A program made the translations under genes and the position numbers. Of a DNA stretch of 6,965 nucleotides, positions 1-6,965 are shown piece after piece. This DNA comes from Acidobacteriaceae bacterium (GTDB lineage: Bacteria; Acidobacteriota; Terriglobia; Terriglobales; Acidobacteriaceae): NCBI GenBank assembly GCA_003166055.1, contig PMWR01000010.1, forward strand, positions 313-7,277, read 5' to 3'. Within the stretch, counting starts at the first letter, position 1. The number at the start of each line of letters is the position of its first letter. The notes under the pieces were generated by a model that had not been told where the DNA came from, did no database searches, and saw only the letters and a list, made by a program, of their open reading frames with translations.

Positions 1-466
1 AGATACAGCACTAAGACTTACCGTTACAGATGTAGGATCCGTATGCGCACATTTGACGCTGAAAAGGCTTGGCGCAATCCATCGGAAGATTCCCGCCGCG
101 TCGCCAATCGCGGACCTCTCGCCGTCCTCTCCATTGCGGTATTTCCAAATTCCGCCCAACGTGACCGACGCCTCGGGCTGCCGCTTCAAACTCGAACAAT
201 GGGTACCCCAGCTCCCGATTTTGAGACCTGGGATTCCAGGAACCCCTCCCAGCGACCGTTTACTCCCCTTAAACGCCGATTGCGCCGGCCATGTTTGAGC
301 CGGCCGGGTTTGCGATTCGAGTTGCAATGCTGAGTGGACGAGGCAATCCCTGTTTGGGGTGGTGGAATTGGATGCGTCCTTGGGAAGAGTCGCCGGCCTT
401 CAGCGTCAATGCAGATGCCTTGCCAACGGAGTAGGAGGAACGCGAGATGCACGACCGCCAGCCGAC
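1..466. other. Left-end stretch with no assignable gene
   Basis: No open frame here has recognisable domains, a clear ribosome binding site or convincing protein-like composition. Several frames are open at once on both strands: plus strand from 43 to 333, minus strand from 518 to 186, and another minus frame open from about 399 to the left edge without any Met codon. Such overlap is more typical of GC-rich noncoding DNA or an intergenic repeat than of a gene. Two small inverted repeats are visible: GCCGGC at 284-289 and 299-304 with a 9-base loop, and CCTGG/CCAGG at 227-231 and 236-240 with a 4-base loop. Neither is followed by a T-run, so I do not call a terminator. Confidence 0.5.
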
Positions 467-1081
467 TCAGCCCTTGATGTGAGAGGGCCTCTTCCACCGT
501 CGAACCCAGCCAGGCCATGAATGCGCGTTCGCGTCGTCATGCTGACGGCGAAGCTCCAAGTACGTCCGCCAGTGCATTCCTTTGGGCTTGCCGGGGAAGG
601 GGTCGTACATATTTGCAGTTCCGCCCAGCCGCTCGCGGATGGACTGTGCCAAGTTCAGTCCTCGGCGCCAGGCTGGCTTCCGCTGACTAACATATGCGAG
701 ACTGTGGCAATGTCGGCAGGCGAATATGATCTTGCCGTAGATAATCGCAACCCGGCGCCCACAGCCGTCCCCTGGGCAAAGAAACCATGCCCGCCCTCCC
801 CCATAGTTGCACTGAAGCCATTCGAGGAGAACCGGATACTGGTCACGCTGCCAACTCTCGTCGGGATTGCCATACTCGTACGACAAAATTACCCTATCCT
901 GTTCGGCCGTCACGTTGATCGATGCAGCCAATTTCCCATCCAGGTACCAGCGGTACGTGAATGATCGTCCAGGCCGGAGCAGGCCGCCTCGCTGGAGTTG
1001 TCGCACATCGAGAGCGGGATGTTCTCCGGTCCTCCCCTTCGTCTCGCAGCTCCAGCGGCGTCCGATTCCAAATCCGCCCAT
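467..1081 (-). CDS. Conserved zinc-ribbon-like protein of unknown function
   Basis: A complete 204-residue protein. The N-terminus reads MGGFGIGRRW, a glycine-rich opening that I recognise from a widespread family of hypothetical proteins, usually starting MGGFGSGR. The middle (about 40-100) is rich in aromatic and beta-prone residues. Four cysteines follow at 102, 107, 122 and 125 (C-x4-C, then C-x2-C), most likely one zinc site. After this come a basic segment (135-153) and the family-like block PFPGKPKGMHWRTY at 161-174. The ATG at 1081 is chosen because it gives the family N-terminus and because a G-rich tract (GGGGGTGG, 1092-1085) lies 3 bases upstream; an in-frame-shifted ATG at 1094 is not used. 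The gene lies on the same strand as the helicase-nuclease upstream, but about 330 bases away, so it may have its own promoter. There is no signal peptide or membrane segment. A nucleic-acid-binding role is possible from the zinc ribbon alone; the function is unknown. Confidence 0.85.
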   Translation of the reverse strand: MGGFGIGRRWSCETKGRTGEHPALDVRQLQRGGLLRPGRSFTYRWYLDGKLAASINVTAEQDRVILSYEYGNPDESWQRDQYPVLLEWLQCNYGGGRAWFLCPGDGCGRRVAIIYGKIIFACRHCHSLAYVSQRKPAWRRGLNLAQSIRERLGGTANMYDPFPGKPKGMHWRTYLELRRQHDDANAHSWPGWVRRWKRPSHIKG

Positions 1082-1409
1082 CTGCCACCCCCATTCACCG
1101 AAATCATAAGGCAGAATCCGTGATACGAGCCGATTTCCCGAGGCGCTGGAATCGAATTGGCCATATACCTTCTTCCATCTGGGTCAACGTAGTACCGCGA
1201 TGCAACCGGCCACAGAGCCTCAGTTTCCTCATAGAGCAAGCTCAAGTCATTCGGATTGCGATGCCAAGGACGTTTGGATGGCTCTTGAGACACATTGCAT
1301 GGAAAGTGCGGCTTCGCCTCTTTGGGGCTGGTTCGATGGTCCGGCCCGGACACACATGGAACGGCCAGTGAGCGCCTCTAAGGCATGAGTGGCACCCCGG
1401 CACCCGCCG
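1082..1409. other. Intergenic gap between helicase and zinc-ribbon gene
   Basis: This 328-base stretch separates the helicase stop codon (TAG, 1412-1410) from the start of the small zinc-ribbon gene, both on the minus strand. The only minus-strand frame of any length starts at a GTG at 1353 and runs to 910, deep into the zinc-ribbon gene in another frame; its first 90 or so residues match nothing I recognise. A near-perfect palindrome, GTCCGGCCCGGAC at 1339-1351, has arms of 6 around a single C, too tight for a hairpin loop but possible as a protein site. I see no stem followed by a T-run, and no clear -35/-10 pair. The promoter of the zinc-ribbon gene, if separate, should lie here. Confidence 0.5.
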
Positions 1410-4400
1410 CTACACACCGGCCCGACTTTGCACCGCCATCCAACAAATGAGCCGCACATCTTCGGGTTCAATCGGGTCCAAGGGGGCAGGAGGCGTGAAA
1501 GGCTCCAGCCCGAGCCTCTTGATCTCAGCCACCAATTCCAGCGAGGCCTGTCGAGGATTCTTCTCGCGGTTCCGGGCAAAAATCTCCTTGAGGGATCTCT
1601 CTTCCCGGCTCGGCATCGGAGCCTCGATTGAATCGATTGCGCGTTCAATCTCGCTCTGTTCTAAGTTCGCCGGCGGGAATCGGCGCAGATGTTCGGCCGC
1701 ATCCCGCAATCCGCGGCTCACTCGCGGCTGAATGTTCGCGGGATCTGTATCGCGGGTCCAGTCGTTGAAGATGTCGGCCCTCGCCGTCTCCCACGCGGAG
1801 TAGGCAGCATTCAAATCGATTGGCTGGGCCGTTAAATCCTCTGGGCAAGCGATCAAGCGCAAGCATTCGAGATTGTCCCGCTTCGGCTCCAGTGCGCCCT
1901 TGGGGAGAAACCGGAGGAATAAGCGATCACCAATGAGCGCACAGAAGAAGTGTCCGTCCTCTTCGCCCAGCATCGACGATCCGCTTCCCCAAGGCAGTTT
2001 GCGAATCTCATCCGCATACTTCTCCAGACCCTTGCGCAGTTCCTGCCGATACTCCTCTCCAGAGTAAGCATTCTGCTTTTGTCCACCCATCACAAAGATG
2101 GTTGCGTCTTCTTGCTTGAGCTTCTCAATCTCTTCCCGTTCGTCGGCGAAAACCACCTCAACGGTATCCGCTCCTGGAATCACCTCGCTTTCGACTCCCA
2201 CCGTTCGGGCGGCGGTCGTTAGCTTTGCACGGATGCGCCGTTCCAACTCCAGCAAGTCTTCCAGGCGCCGATCCGGAAAGAAGCAGCGCAAATAAACGTC
2301 GCGATGTGGGCTACCAATTCTGTCAACTCGCCCATGCCTTTGCACCAGTCGCATGGGATTCCACGGCAGATCATAGTTGATAATGTGGCGCGCCTGTTGC
2401 AGGTTGACGCCTTCGGCCAGAACATCGGTCGTTACCAGAATGTCGAATCGGTCTTCGTCGGAGCCCGGTGGCGCTTCTGAGGAAATTGGCGCGAATCCAA
2501 AGACGGCCTGCTCCCGGTTCACGCCCATGTAACCCTCATCCCCGCGAACGCAGGTCATCCTGTAGCGATAATCTGCGAGCCGGTGATCCTCAGCCAAAGC
2601 ATCACTGAGGTAGTCGGCAATCCATTTCGCCGTATCCGCAAAGTAGGAAAAAACGATGACCTTCCGTTTGTCGCATTTCTCCTGTGGAGTCAACGATTCT
2701 TCGTTTGCTTGGCGAAGAATTTCCAAGAGTTCCGGCACAAGGGCGCGCAACTTGGGATCATGTTCCTTGGTTACTGCGCCTGCGCGCCTCGCGTAGTCCG
2801 CAAGTAATTCCTGGTCGGCTTCGACCGCCGCGCGAAGGGCGACGACATCGTAGCCGACAATCGGGTCCGCCCCAACATCTTTGAACAATTCCTCCAACGC
2901 CTCATCGTTGTCAGTCTGAAGCAACTCTTCGATTTCTTCGGCCTTCAACACGAATCCATTCTCAAGGCCTTTGACAAATGCTCCGCAGGCATCAGCCATT
3001 TTCTTTGTGGTCTTGGCGAAAGCCATCGCAGAGGATTCCATCCGTTTGAGCAACCCGGAACGCAGCAAGCCCACCAAGGCTAGTTCCGTTTGATCGACCA
3101 TCCCACCGCTGTCCAGTCGGTACTTAGATGGCGTGTAGCGCGCCAGCGTCAGCCGGGGCTCACCGTTCTCCGGGGCGAGGTCCTCTTCAAACCGGTCAAG
3201 GAATCCTGGAAGCACCGCATCAAGCGAGTAATTCACGGCGCGAACGTGCGGGTCTGGAAAGCGAATCGGGATAAGCTGCCCGCCTGGACCCTGGACGGTA
3301 TCGTTCGGATAGTAGCGTTGCACAAAATGCCGTGTGCGTCGCACCGTGGTGGCATCCAGCAGGTCGAAGAGCACATCCGGCGAGAGATCGTCGGGATTCA
3401 TCCGCATCGCGTGCAAGAATCGCTCTTTGATCGAACGGATACCGACGCCGGCGAAGGCTGCGTCATTGCGAATGAAGTAAGACAGCAGGCAATACAGGTC
3501 CATCAGGGAGTTGTTCACCGGCGTAGCCGACATCAGCACCAGCTTTTTGGGAGGTGTGCCCATCAGTAGAGCCCGCAGGGCCTTGGCGCGCAATGAGGAT
3601 GGATTGCGAAAGGCCTGCGCCTCGTCCACCACCACCAGCGAATAGTCCTTTGGAGCCTGTTCAAGATACCGATTCGGCCCCATACCCAACTGCTTTTCGT
3701 TGGCAAGCTGCTCGTAACTGATGCACTCAAGGTAGAACTGGTGCTTGTGCCGGAAGCGCTCCCATGTTCCGTCTCTCAGCGCGGCGGGGGCTATCAGGAG
3801 GGCGCGCTGGCGATGGTCCACCACGACACTTCGAAGCAGTTCGCCGCCAATGAAGGATTTGCCCAACCCAACGCCGTCAGCGATCAGCACGCCATTGTGC
3901 TGTCCCAGGATGCGCCTTGCTCGCCACACGCCATCTTCCTGAAACCCGGTCAAGCGAATGCGATCCTGTTTGAAATCCTCCTTCTCTAATTCGAGTTCAT
4001 CCTTGTAGCGCTCCCACAGTACGCGAAGATAGATCAGGTACGGCGGATACAACTCGTAGCGCGCGCGATAGACCTCCACCAGGTCGTAGGGGACCGATTC
4101 TTCCCACAGCGAGTTGAACCAGCCGCGCACCTTGGCAACAGGAGTTGGGTCGTAGCGGCCCATGTTCAGTTCCAGGTTTCTCGTCAGTCCGGCCAGTGTG
4201 AAGTTCGAGGAGCCGGAGATCACGCCCTCATCGTCGGTGGAGAAGAGAAAGGCCTTGCCGTGCAGAAAGCCCTTCTCATAGCGACGCACTTCCATGCGGC
4301 CGGCTTCGAGGAACTCCAGCAGCTTTCGGACTGCACCCTCGGCCGGGGCGTTGAACTCCAGCAGGTTGCGATCCCGCTCCAGGCCCTCTGTCTGACTGCT

Positions 4401-4727
4401 AAGAGCGTCGCGCACCAGCTTGGCCTCAAAGCCCGCGCCCAGTGGATCGCCTGGCATTCGCATGGGGCGCATCGGTGGGGGCGATGGCTCGGCGCCCAGG
4501 AGCAGCCGCACGCCCTTTAACAGCTTCAAACGCTCCACCAACAACGAGAAGCCCTCGGGGTTGAAGTAGCCGGTGGCAATGTCAAGCTCCTGCGGCGCAA
4601 TGTGCGTGGCGGCGAGCCAGTCCATGTGCGCGCGCAGGGCGTCTGCAAGCGACAGTTCGCGGTTGTCCACAAACTCGGGCTTGTGCGGCGGAACCGGGTT
4701 GTTCAGGTTCAAAGTCTCGTCTGCCAT
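1410..4727 (-). CDS. PLD nuclease-SNF2 helicase fusion (DrmD/HepA-like defence protein)
   Basis: Predicted 1105-residue cytoplasmic ATP-dependent DNA translocase with its own nuclease domain. Residues 20-215 form a PLD-like domain with one HxK half-site: HGK at 156-158 and GSSNFT at 172-177. Families with one such half-site usually act as dimers. SNF2/SF2 helicase motifs follow in order: Walker A GVGLGKS (285-291), Walker B DEAQ (368-371), motif III SAT (400-402), then an insert of about 220 residues (470-690), then motif V TTDVLAEGVNLQ (766-777) and motif VI QRHGRVDRIG (796-805). All key residues are present and the frame is unbroken. Residues 820-1105 are a charged, helical C-terminal region ending in VRLICWMAVQ. 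I chose the ATG at 4727 (MADETLNLNN); it overlaps the upstream methyltransferase by 19 bases and has GAGG about 11 bases upstream. An in-frame start at 4775 would add 16 residues and lengthen the overlap to 67 bases. The likely role is cutting or remodelling invading DNA that lacks the partner's methyl mark. The family is clear; the role is inferred from context. Confidence 0.88.
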   Translation of the reverse strand: MADETLNLNNPVPPHKPEFVDNRELSLADALRAHMDWLAATHIAPQELDIATGYFNPEGFSLLVERLKLLKGVRLLLGAEPSPPPMRPMRMPGDPLGAGFEAKLVRDALSSQTEGLERDRNLLEFNAPAEGAVRKLLEFLEAGRMEVRRYEKGFLHGKAFLFSTDDEGVISGSSNFTLAGLTRNLELNMGRYDPTPVAKVRGWFNSLWEESVPYDLVEVYRARYELYPPYLIYLRVLWERYKDELELEKEDFKQDRIRLTGFQEDGVWRARRILGQHNGVLIADGVGLGKSFIGGELLRSVVVDHRQRALLIAPAALRDGTWERFRHKHQFYLECISYEQLANEKQLGMGPNRYLEQAPKDYSLVVVDEAQAFRNPSSLRAKALRALLMGTPPKKLVLMSATPVNNSLMDLYCLLSYFIRNDAAFAGVGIRSIKERFLHAMRMNPDDLSPDVLFDLLDATTVRRTRHFVQRYYPNDTVQGPGGQLIPIRFPDPHVRAVNYSLDAVLPGFLDRFEEDLAPENGEPRLTLARYTPSKYRLDSGGMVDQTELALVGLLRSGLLKRMESSAMAFAKTTKKMADACGAFVKGLENGFVLKAEEIEELLQTDNDEALEELFKDVGADPIVGYDVVALRAAVEADQELLADYARRAGAVTKEHDPKLRALVPELLEILRQANEESLTPQEKCDKRKVIVFSYFADTAKWIADYLSDALAEDHRLADYRYRMTCVRGDEGYMGVNREQAVFGFAPISSEAPPGSDEDRFDILVTTDVLAEGVNLQQARHIINYDLPWNPMRLVQRHGRVDRIGSPHRDVYLRCFFPDRRLEDLLELERRIRAKLTTAARTVGVESEVIPGADTVEVVFADEREEIEKLKQEDATIFVMGGQKQNAYSGEEYRQELRKGLEKYADEIRKLPWGSGSSMLGEEDGHFFCALIGDRLFLRFLPKGALEPKRDNLECLRLIACPEDLTAQPIDLNAAYSAWETARADIFNDWTRDTDPANIQPRVSRGLRDAAEHLRRFPPANLEQSEIERAIDSIEAPMPSREERSLKEIFARNREKNPRQASLELVAEIKRLGLEPFTPPAPLDPIEPEDVRLICWMAVQSRAGV

Positions 4728-4745
4728 CTCTTGTAGTGCCTCAGC
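4709..4745 (-). promoter_or_regulatory. Stop-start overlap suggesting translational coupling
   Basis: The methyltransferase ends with TGA at 4711-4709, while the helicase ATG is at 4727-4725, inside the last codons of the methyltransferase. A GAGG lies about 11 bases upstream of that ATG, within the methyltransferase coding sequence. Overlap in different frames usually means that ribosomes finishing the first gene reinitiate on the second, keeping the two products in step. No separate promoter is visible between the genes. Confidence 0.5.
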
Positions 4746-6685
4746 GTAGCTTCCAGGCGCTGGTGGTAATCCCAACTCTCGTGGAAGGTTTCGAAGATGT
4801 GGCGCAGGTGCGCCTCGGTGAGCCCATACAGGTGGGCTACCGCGGCGTCCAGTTCGTTGATTCGGTCTTCCTTCTCATCCGGTTCCAGCGGGCCGCACTC
4901 CACGCCCACCGCGGCCGCCCAAGTGGCGAAGCGCTCATCTGGGCAGGCCAGCCGTCCGGAAAGCTCGACTACGCGCTTCCAGAGCGGGCTGGAGCGATCT
5001 GGCCGGGGAATCGGAAACGGATTCAGTACATGGAAATTGAGATGAATCTCCACGAATCTGCGCGCATACCAGTCTAGGGGCAGGGAGGCCATCGCCCCCA
5101 GCAGGAAGGCCTGGTCCCGCTCATCGCCACGTTGCCAGAGAAGGTAAGGCGCTGCATTGCTTACAAAGAGGTTCGGCGGCAGGAGTGCGGTGCGCACTGT
5201 CCGGGTGTCGGTTGCGCGCGTCACATCGCGGAAGGCAATTCGTGCGTGATTGCAGGGCAATGTAGCAGGATCGCGCCGCCACTGCCACGTAAATCCCATA
5301 AAGACGGACTTGGTGCTGGCCCGCTCACGAGTTTTTTGCAGTTCCTTGCGAACCTTATCTGGATTGGCCCACGCGTAGTATGTGCCAGTGTCCGGCTCCC
5401 ACAGATCAAAGGATTCGCCCTTGAAGACCGGCCAGTAACCAGCGGGCTGACTATCCGCGAACTTCATCAGCGGTTTGTCATTCGTGGCATGGAGCTCCGT
5501 GTGTGGCCGCGCACGCCAAGTCAATTCGTCATCCAGGTCAAGGCGCGGAGCCTTGCGTAGTTGCGCGAACACACCAAGGGAATCGTCTGTTGGTAATAGC
5601 GGCAAGGAAGCCGAGTCGGTCCAGGAAAGCACCTCGCGCACAAGGTAGCGGGGCGTCGGGCGGGCAGTTCCGGCCAGAAAGCGATCTAGACTGTTGTAGG
5701 GGCCACGGAGTGGCATTGTCGCAGCAGTTGCAGGCTGCAATTTGAGCCAAGCAACCAAGACGAACGTGTATTGCGGGTGCACGTCGCCAAAGACCCACTG
5801 GCGGTTATTCAACAGCATGGTCAGATCTTCAAACTGGCACTGTTCAAAGAGACTGCGGCGGAACTCTTCGCTGCCTTTGGCGGCAAAGGCCGAGCGCGGC
5901 ATCACTACTGCAACGCGACCGGAACCCTCCCGCGCCAGCGCCAGAAAGCGCCATGCGGCTGCCTTATAAGTGTCCGGATCTCCGGTGCCCATTCCAGGAA
6001 ATGGCCCCTTCACAAGCATCGCGCGAAGCAACTCTGCTTCTGCCACTTCTTGTTCGTATTGCAGCACCAAATCCGGGCGCTCGCGCCTCAGTAGTTTCTT
6101 CGCCGTCTCCTGATCCTTTTGTTTGAGCGAATGGAAGCCGGGCTGGTGACGCGTCCAGAAGCGATCCTCTTCGACCGTGGCTTCCTCCCATGGAGGATTG
6201 CCAAGGATCACATCAAAGCCGGGGTGTTCACGCAGAAAGACCTCGGGAAAGGCTATCGGGAAATGGAAGGGTGGCATGGCCTGGAGTGCCTTGCGCGCGC
6301 GTTTGTGCAGCGTAGAGCCTGCGAGAGAGACAAGTTGGCCGTTCCAATGGCTAGCGTCTTGAAAGAGCGTTCCACGAATATCGTCGTCGATTCGCGCCGC
6401 GGTCAGAACATCGAAGAGCGCCTCGGCGCCGGCGACAGATTCGTGTGCCTGCTGAAAGGCAACGCGTGCGCTCTGAATCTCGGCTGCCGAGGCATCGGAG
6501 AGCCGTCCGAGTTGGCCCAGCGCTCCGCGCGCCTGACCAATCAGCGCCTCGGCAGTCAGTTGTTGAAAGAGCGATCCAGCTACAGTGCGTAGCCAATCGT
6601 CGGCTTCGGCGATGGTGGCGATTCCAGCGAGAGAGTTGCCGGTTCCTTGCACGCGGAGGCCAAGACCAGTCCAGAGGAGATCCAC
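4709..6685 (-). CDS. Eco57I-like N6-adenine DNA methyltransferase, N-terminally truncated
   Basis: The 658-residue open frame matches the C-terminal half of a large Eco57I/PglX-like adenine methyltransferase, which transfers a methyl group from SAM to N6 of adenine. Visible parts: GTGNSLAG (14-21), which resembles the conserved GNSLVG turn of these enzymes; a helical insert (25-135); catalytic motif IV in FDVILGNPPW (157-166; NPPW encoded at 6199-6188); VAVVMPRSAF (258-267); a probable target-recognition region (about 330-540); and LNPFPIPRP (554-562) near the C-terminus, typical of the family. Missing is the SAM-binding FxGxG-type motif I, which should lie upstream of GNSL, with the N-terminal several hundred residues; family members are commonly well over 1000 residues. 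The nominal start is a GTG at 6685, but the frame stays open upstream to a TGA at 6751-6749, and the first 10-15 residues do not look like the family. This is therefore a 5'-truncated gene, probably inactive as a methylase. It is the upstream partner of the PLD-helicase. Confidence 0.8.
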   Translation of the reverse strand: MDLLWTGLGLRVQGTGNSLAGIATIAEADDWLRTVAGSLFQQLTAEALIGQARGALGQLGRLSDASAAEIQSARVAFQQAHESVAGAEALFDVLTAARIDDDIRGTLFQDASHWNGQLVSLAGSTLHKRARKALQAMPPFHFPIAFPEVFLREHPGFDVILGNPPWEEATVEEDRFWTRHQPGFHSLKQKDQETAKKLLRRERPDLVLQYEQEVAEAELLRAMLVKGPFPGMGTGDPDTYKAAAWRFLALAREGSGRVAVVMPRSAFAAKGSEEFRRSLFEQCQFEDLTMLLNNRQWVFGDVHPQYTFVLVAWLKLQPATAATMPLRGPYNSLDRFLAGTARPTPRYLVREVLSWTDSASLPLLPTDDSLGVFAQLRKAPRLDLDDELTWRARPHTELHATNDKPLMKFADSQPAGYWPVFKGESFDLWEPDTGTYYAWANPDKVRKELQKTRERASTKSVFMGFTWQWRRDPATLPCNHARIAFRDVTRATDTRTVRTALLPPNLFVSNAAPYLLWQRGDERDQAFLLGAMASLPLDWYARRFVEIHLNFHVLNPFPIPRPDRSSPLWKRVVELSGRLACPDERFATWAAAVGVECGPLEPDEKEDRINELDAAVAHLYGLTEAHLRHIFETFHESWDYHQRLEATLRHYKRWQTRL

Positions 6686-6700
6686 ACAGCCGCCACCTCT
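6640..6700. other. Junction between two 5'-truncated divergent genes
   Basis: On the left, minus-strand similarity to adenine methyltransferases fades at about 6640 (upstream of the GNSL turn). On the right, plus-strand similarity to a relaxase helicase domain begins at about 6676-6690. Neither gene has its proper 5' end, and there is no room for an intergenic region. I see no terminal inverted repeats or target-site duplication that would point to an insertion sequence. A deletion joining two divergently transcribed genes is the simplest reading; an assembly chimera cannot be excluded. Confidence 0.55.
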
Positions 6701-6965
6701 ACATGGTTGATGAATCCAGCCTTGCCAGCACCCGCCAGGTGCAGGCGTTCATGGAGAAGATCGGGCCCCAAGATCGAGTGCTTCTTATCGGCGACACACG
6801 CCAGCATCAGAGCGTCGATGCAGGCAAACCCTTCGAGCAGATGCAGCAGGCCGGAATGCAAACTTCGCAGCTTGACCAGATCATGCGGCAGAAAGACCCG
6901 GAGCTGCTTCGCGCGGTTGAACACCTGTCAAAGAACGAGACTGCAATCGGTTTGACGCTCTTGCA
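6676..6965 (+). pseudogene. Fragment of MobF (TrwC/TraI-type) relaxase helicase domain
   Basis: The plus-strand frame with codons at 6703, 6706 and so on is open to the right edge and reads as the central part of the RecD-like SF1 helicase domain found in TrwC/TraI conjugative relaxases. These proteins nick the transfer origin and unwind plasmid or ICE DNA for transfer. Visible motifs are: Walker B VDESSLAST (from 6706), motif III GDTRQHQ (from 6790, with the GDxxQ signature), the AGKPFEQMQQAG block, and the IMRQKDPEL segment with its arginine at 6886-6888, a likely arginine finger. The Walker A motif and the whole relaxase domain, which should lie several hundred residues upstream, are absent: the region to the left belongs to the methyltransferase on the other strand. 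The first in-frame ATG is at 6703; similarity may extend back to about 6676. The 3' end continues beyond the window. The recognition rests on several conserved blocks, so the family is fairly secure; whether anything is expressed is unknown. Confidence 0.75.

Noticed and set aside
43..333. Plus-strand frame of 96 codons at the left end
   Set aside because: Arg/Pro/Ser-rich low-information translation without a ribosome binding site, in a stretch where the opposite strand is open as well.
186..518. Minus-strand frame of 110 codons downstream of the zinc-ribbon gene
   Set aside because: It begins inside the zinc-ribbon gene, is rich in Arg and Pro as expected for a chance frame in GC-rich DNA, and matches no family I know.
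910..1353. Minus-strand frame of 147 codons starting at a GTG, overlapping the start of the zinc-ribbon gene
   Set aside because: About a third to a half lies inside the zinc-ribbon gene in another frame; the rest has no recognisable domain, no good ribosome binding site and mixed third-position bases. A small unknown gene remnant between 1095 and 1353 is not excluded.
1410..6685. Complete DISARM, BREX or type I restriction locus
   Set aside because: There is no drmA/drmB, no pglZ/brxC-like gene and no hsdS specificity gene in the window; only the methyltransferase and helicase parts are present.
6580..6924. Minus-strand frame of 114 codons upstream of the methyltransferase
   Set aside because: It is antisense to the relaxase fragment, whose plus-strand frame carries clear helicase motifs; this is a shadow.
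6647..6955. Plus-strand frame of 102 codons at the right end
   Set aside because: The neighbouring plus-strand frame holds the VDESS and GDTRQ helicase motifs; this one is the out-of-frame shadow.
1..6965. CRISPR array, tRNA or rRNA genes
   Set aside because: On reading the window I found no regularly spaced repeats and no recognisable tRNA or rRNA segments.

Overview
The window looks like an accessory, mobile-element-associated stretch of a bacterial genome of moderately high GC. It carries a phage-defence or restriction-type gene pair next to a fragment of a conjugative relaxase. No marker fixes the taxon. The MobF-type relaxase fragment and the conserved zinc-ribbon protein suit soil Acidobacteria or Proteobacteria, but that is inference.

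Layout, left to right. Bases 1-466 hold no gene I can name. Bases 467-1081 (minus) encode a complete 204-residue protein with four cysteines arranged like a zinc ribbon; it is a conserved family of unknown function. Bases 1082-1409 are a gap without a convincing gene. Bases 1410-4727 (minus) encode a 1105-residue protein that joins an N-terminal phospholipase D-like (PLD) nuclease domain to a SNF2-type helicase. Bases 4709-6685 (minus) encode the C-terminal part of an Eco57I-like N6-adenine DNA methyltransferase: catalytic NPPW motif, target-recognition region and C-terminal tail. The N-terminal part and the SAM-binding glycine motif are missing. From about base 6676 to the right edge, the plus strand reads in frame as the middle of a TrwC/TraI-type relaxase helicase domain, with no relaxase N-terminus and no Walker A in front of it.

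The methyltransferase and helicase share one strand and overlap by 19 bases, so they were probably one translationally coupled unit: modification of host DNA by the methyltransferase, and ATP-driven translocation with cleavage of unmodified DNA by the PLD-helicase. This partly resembles the DrmMI/DrmD genes of class 1 DISARM, but drmA, drmB and a separate drmC are absent here and the PLD nuclease is fused to the helicase. The methyltransferase (minus) and the relaxase (plus) point away from each other and both lack their 5' ends at the same spot, about 6640-6700. A single deletion across two divergent gene starts would produce this. The pair is therefore probably a decaying remnant: an apparently intact helicase-nuclease beside a methyltransferase that has lost its cofactor site, unless the join is an assembly artefact.
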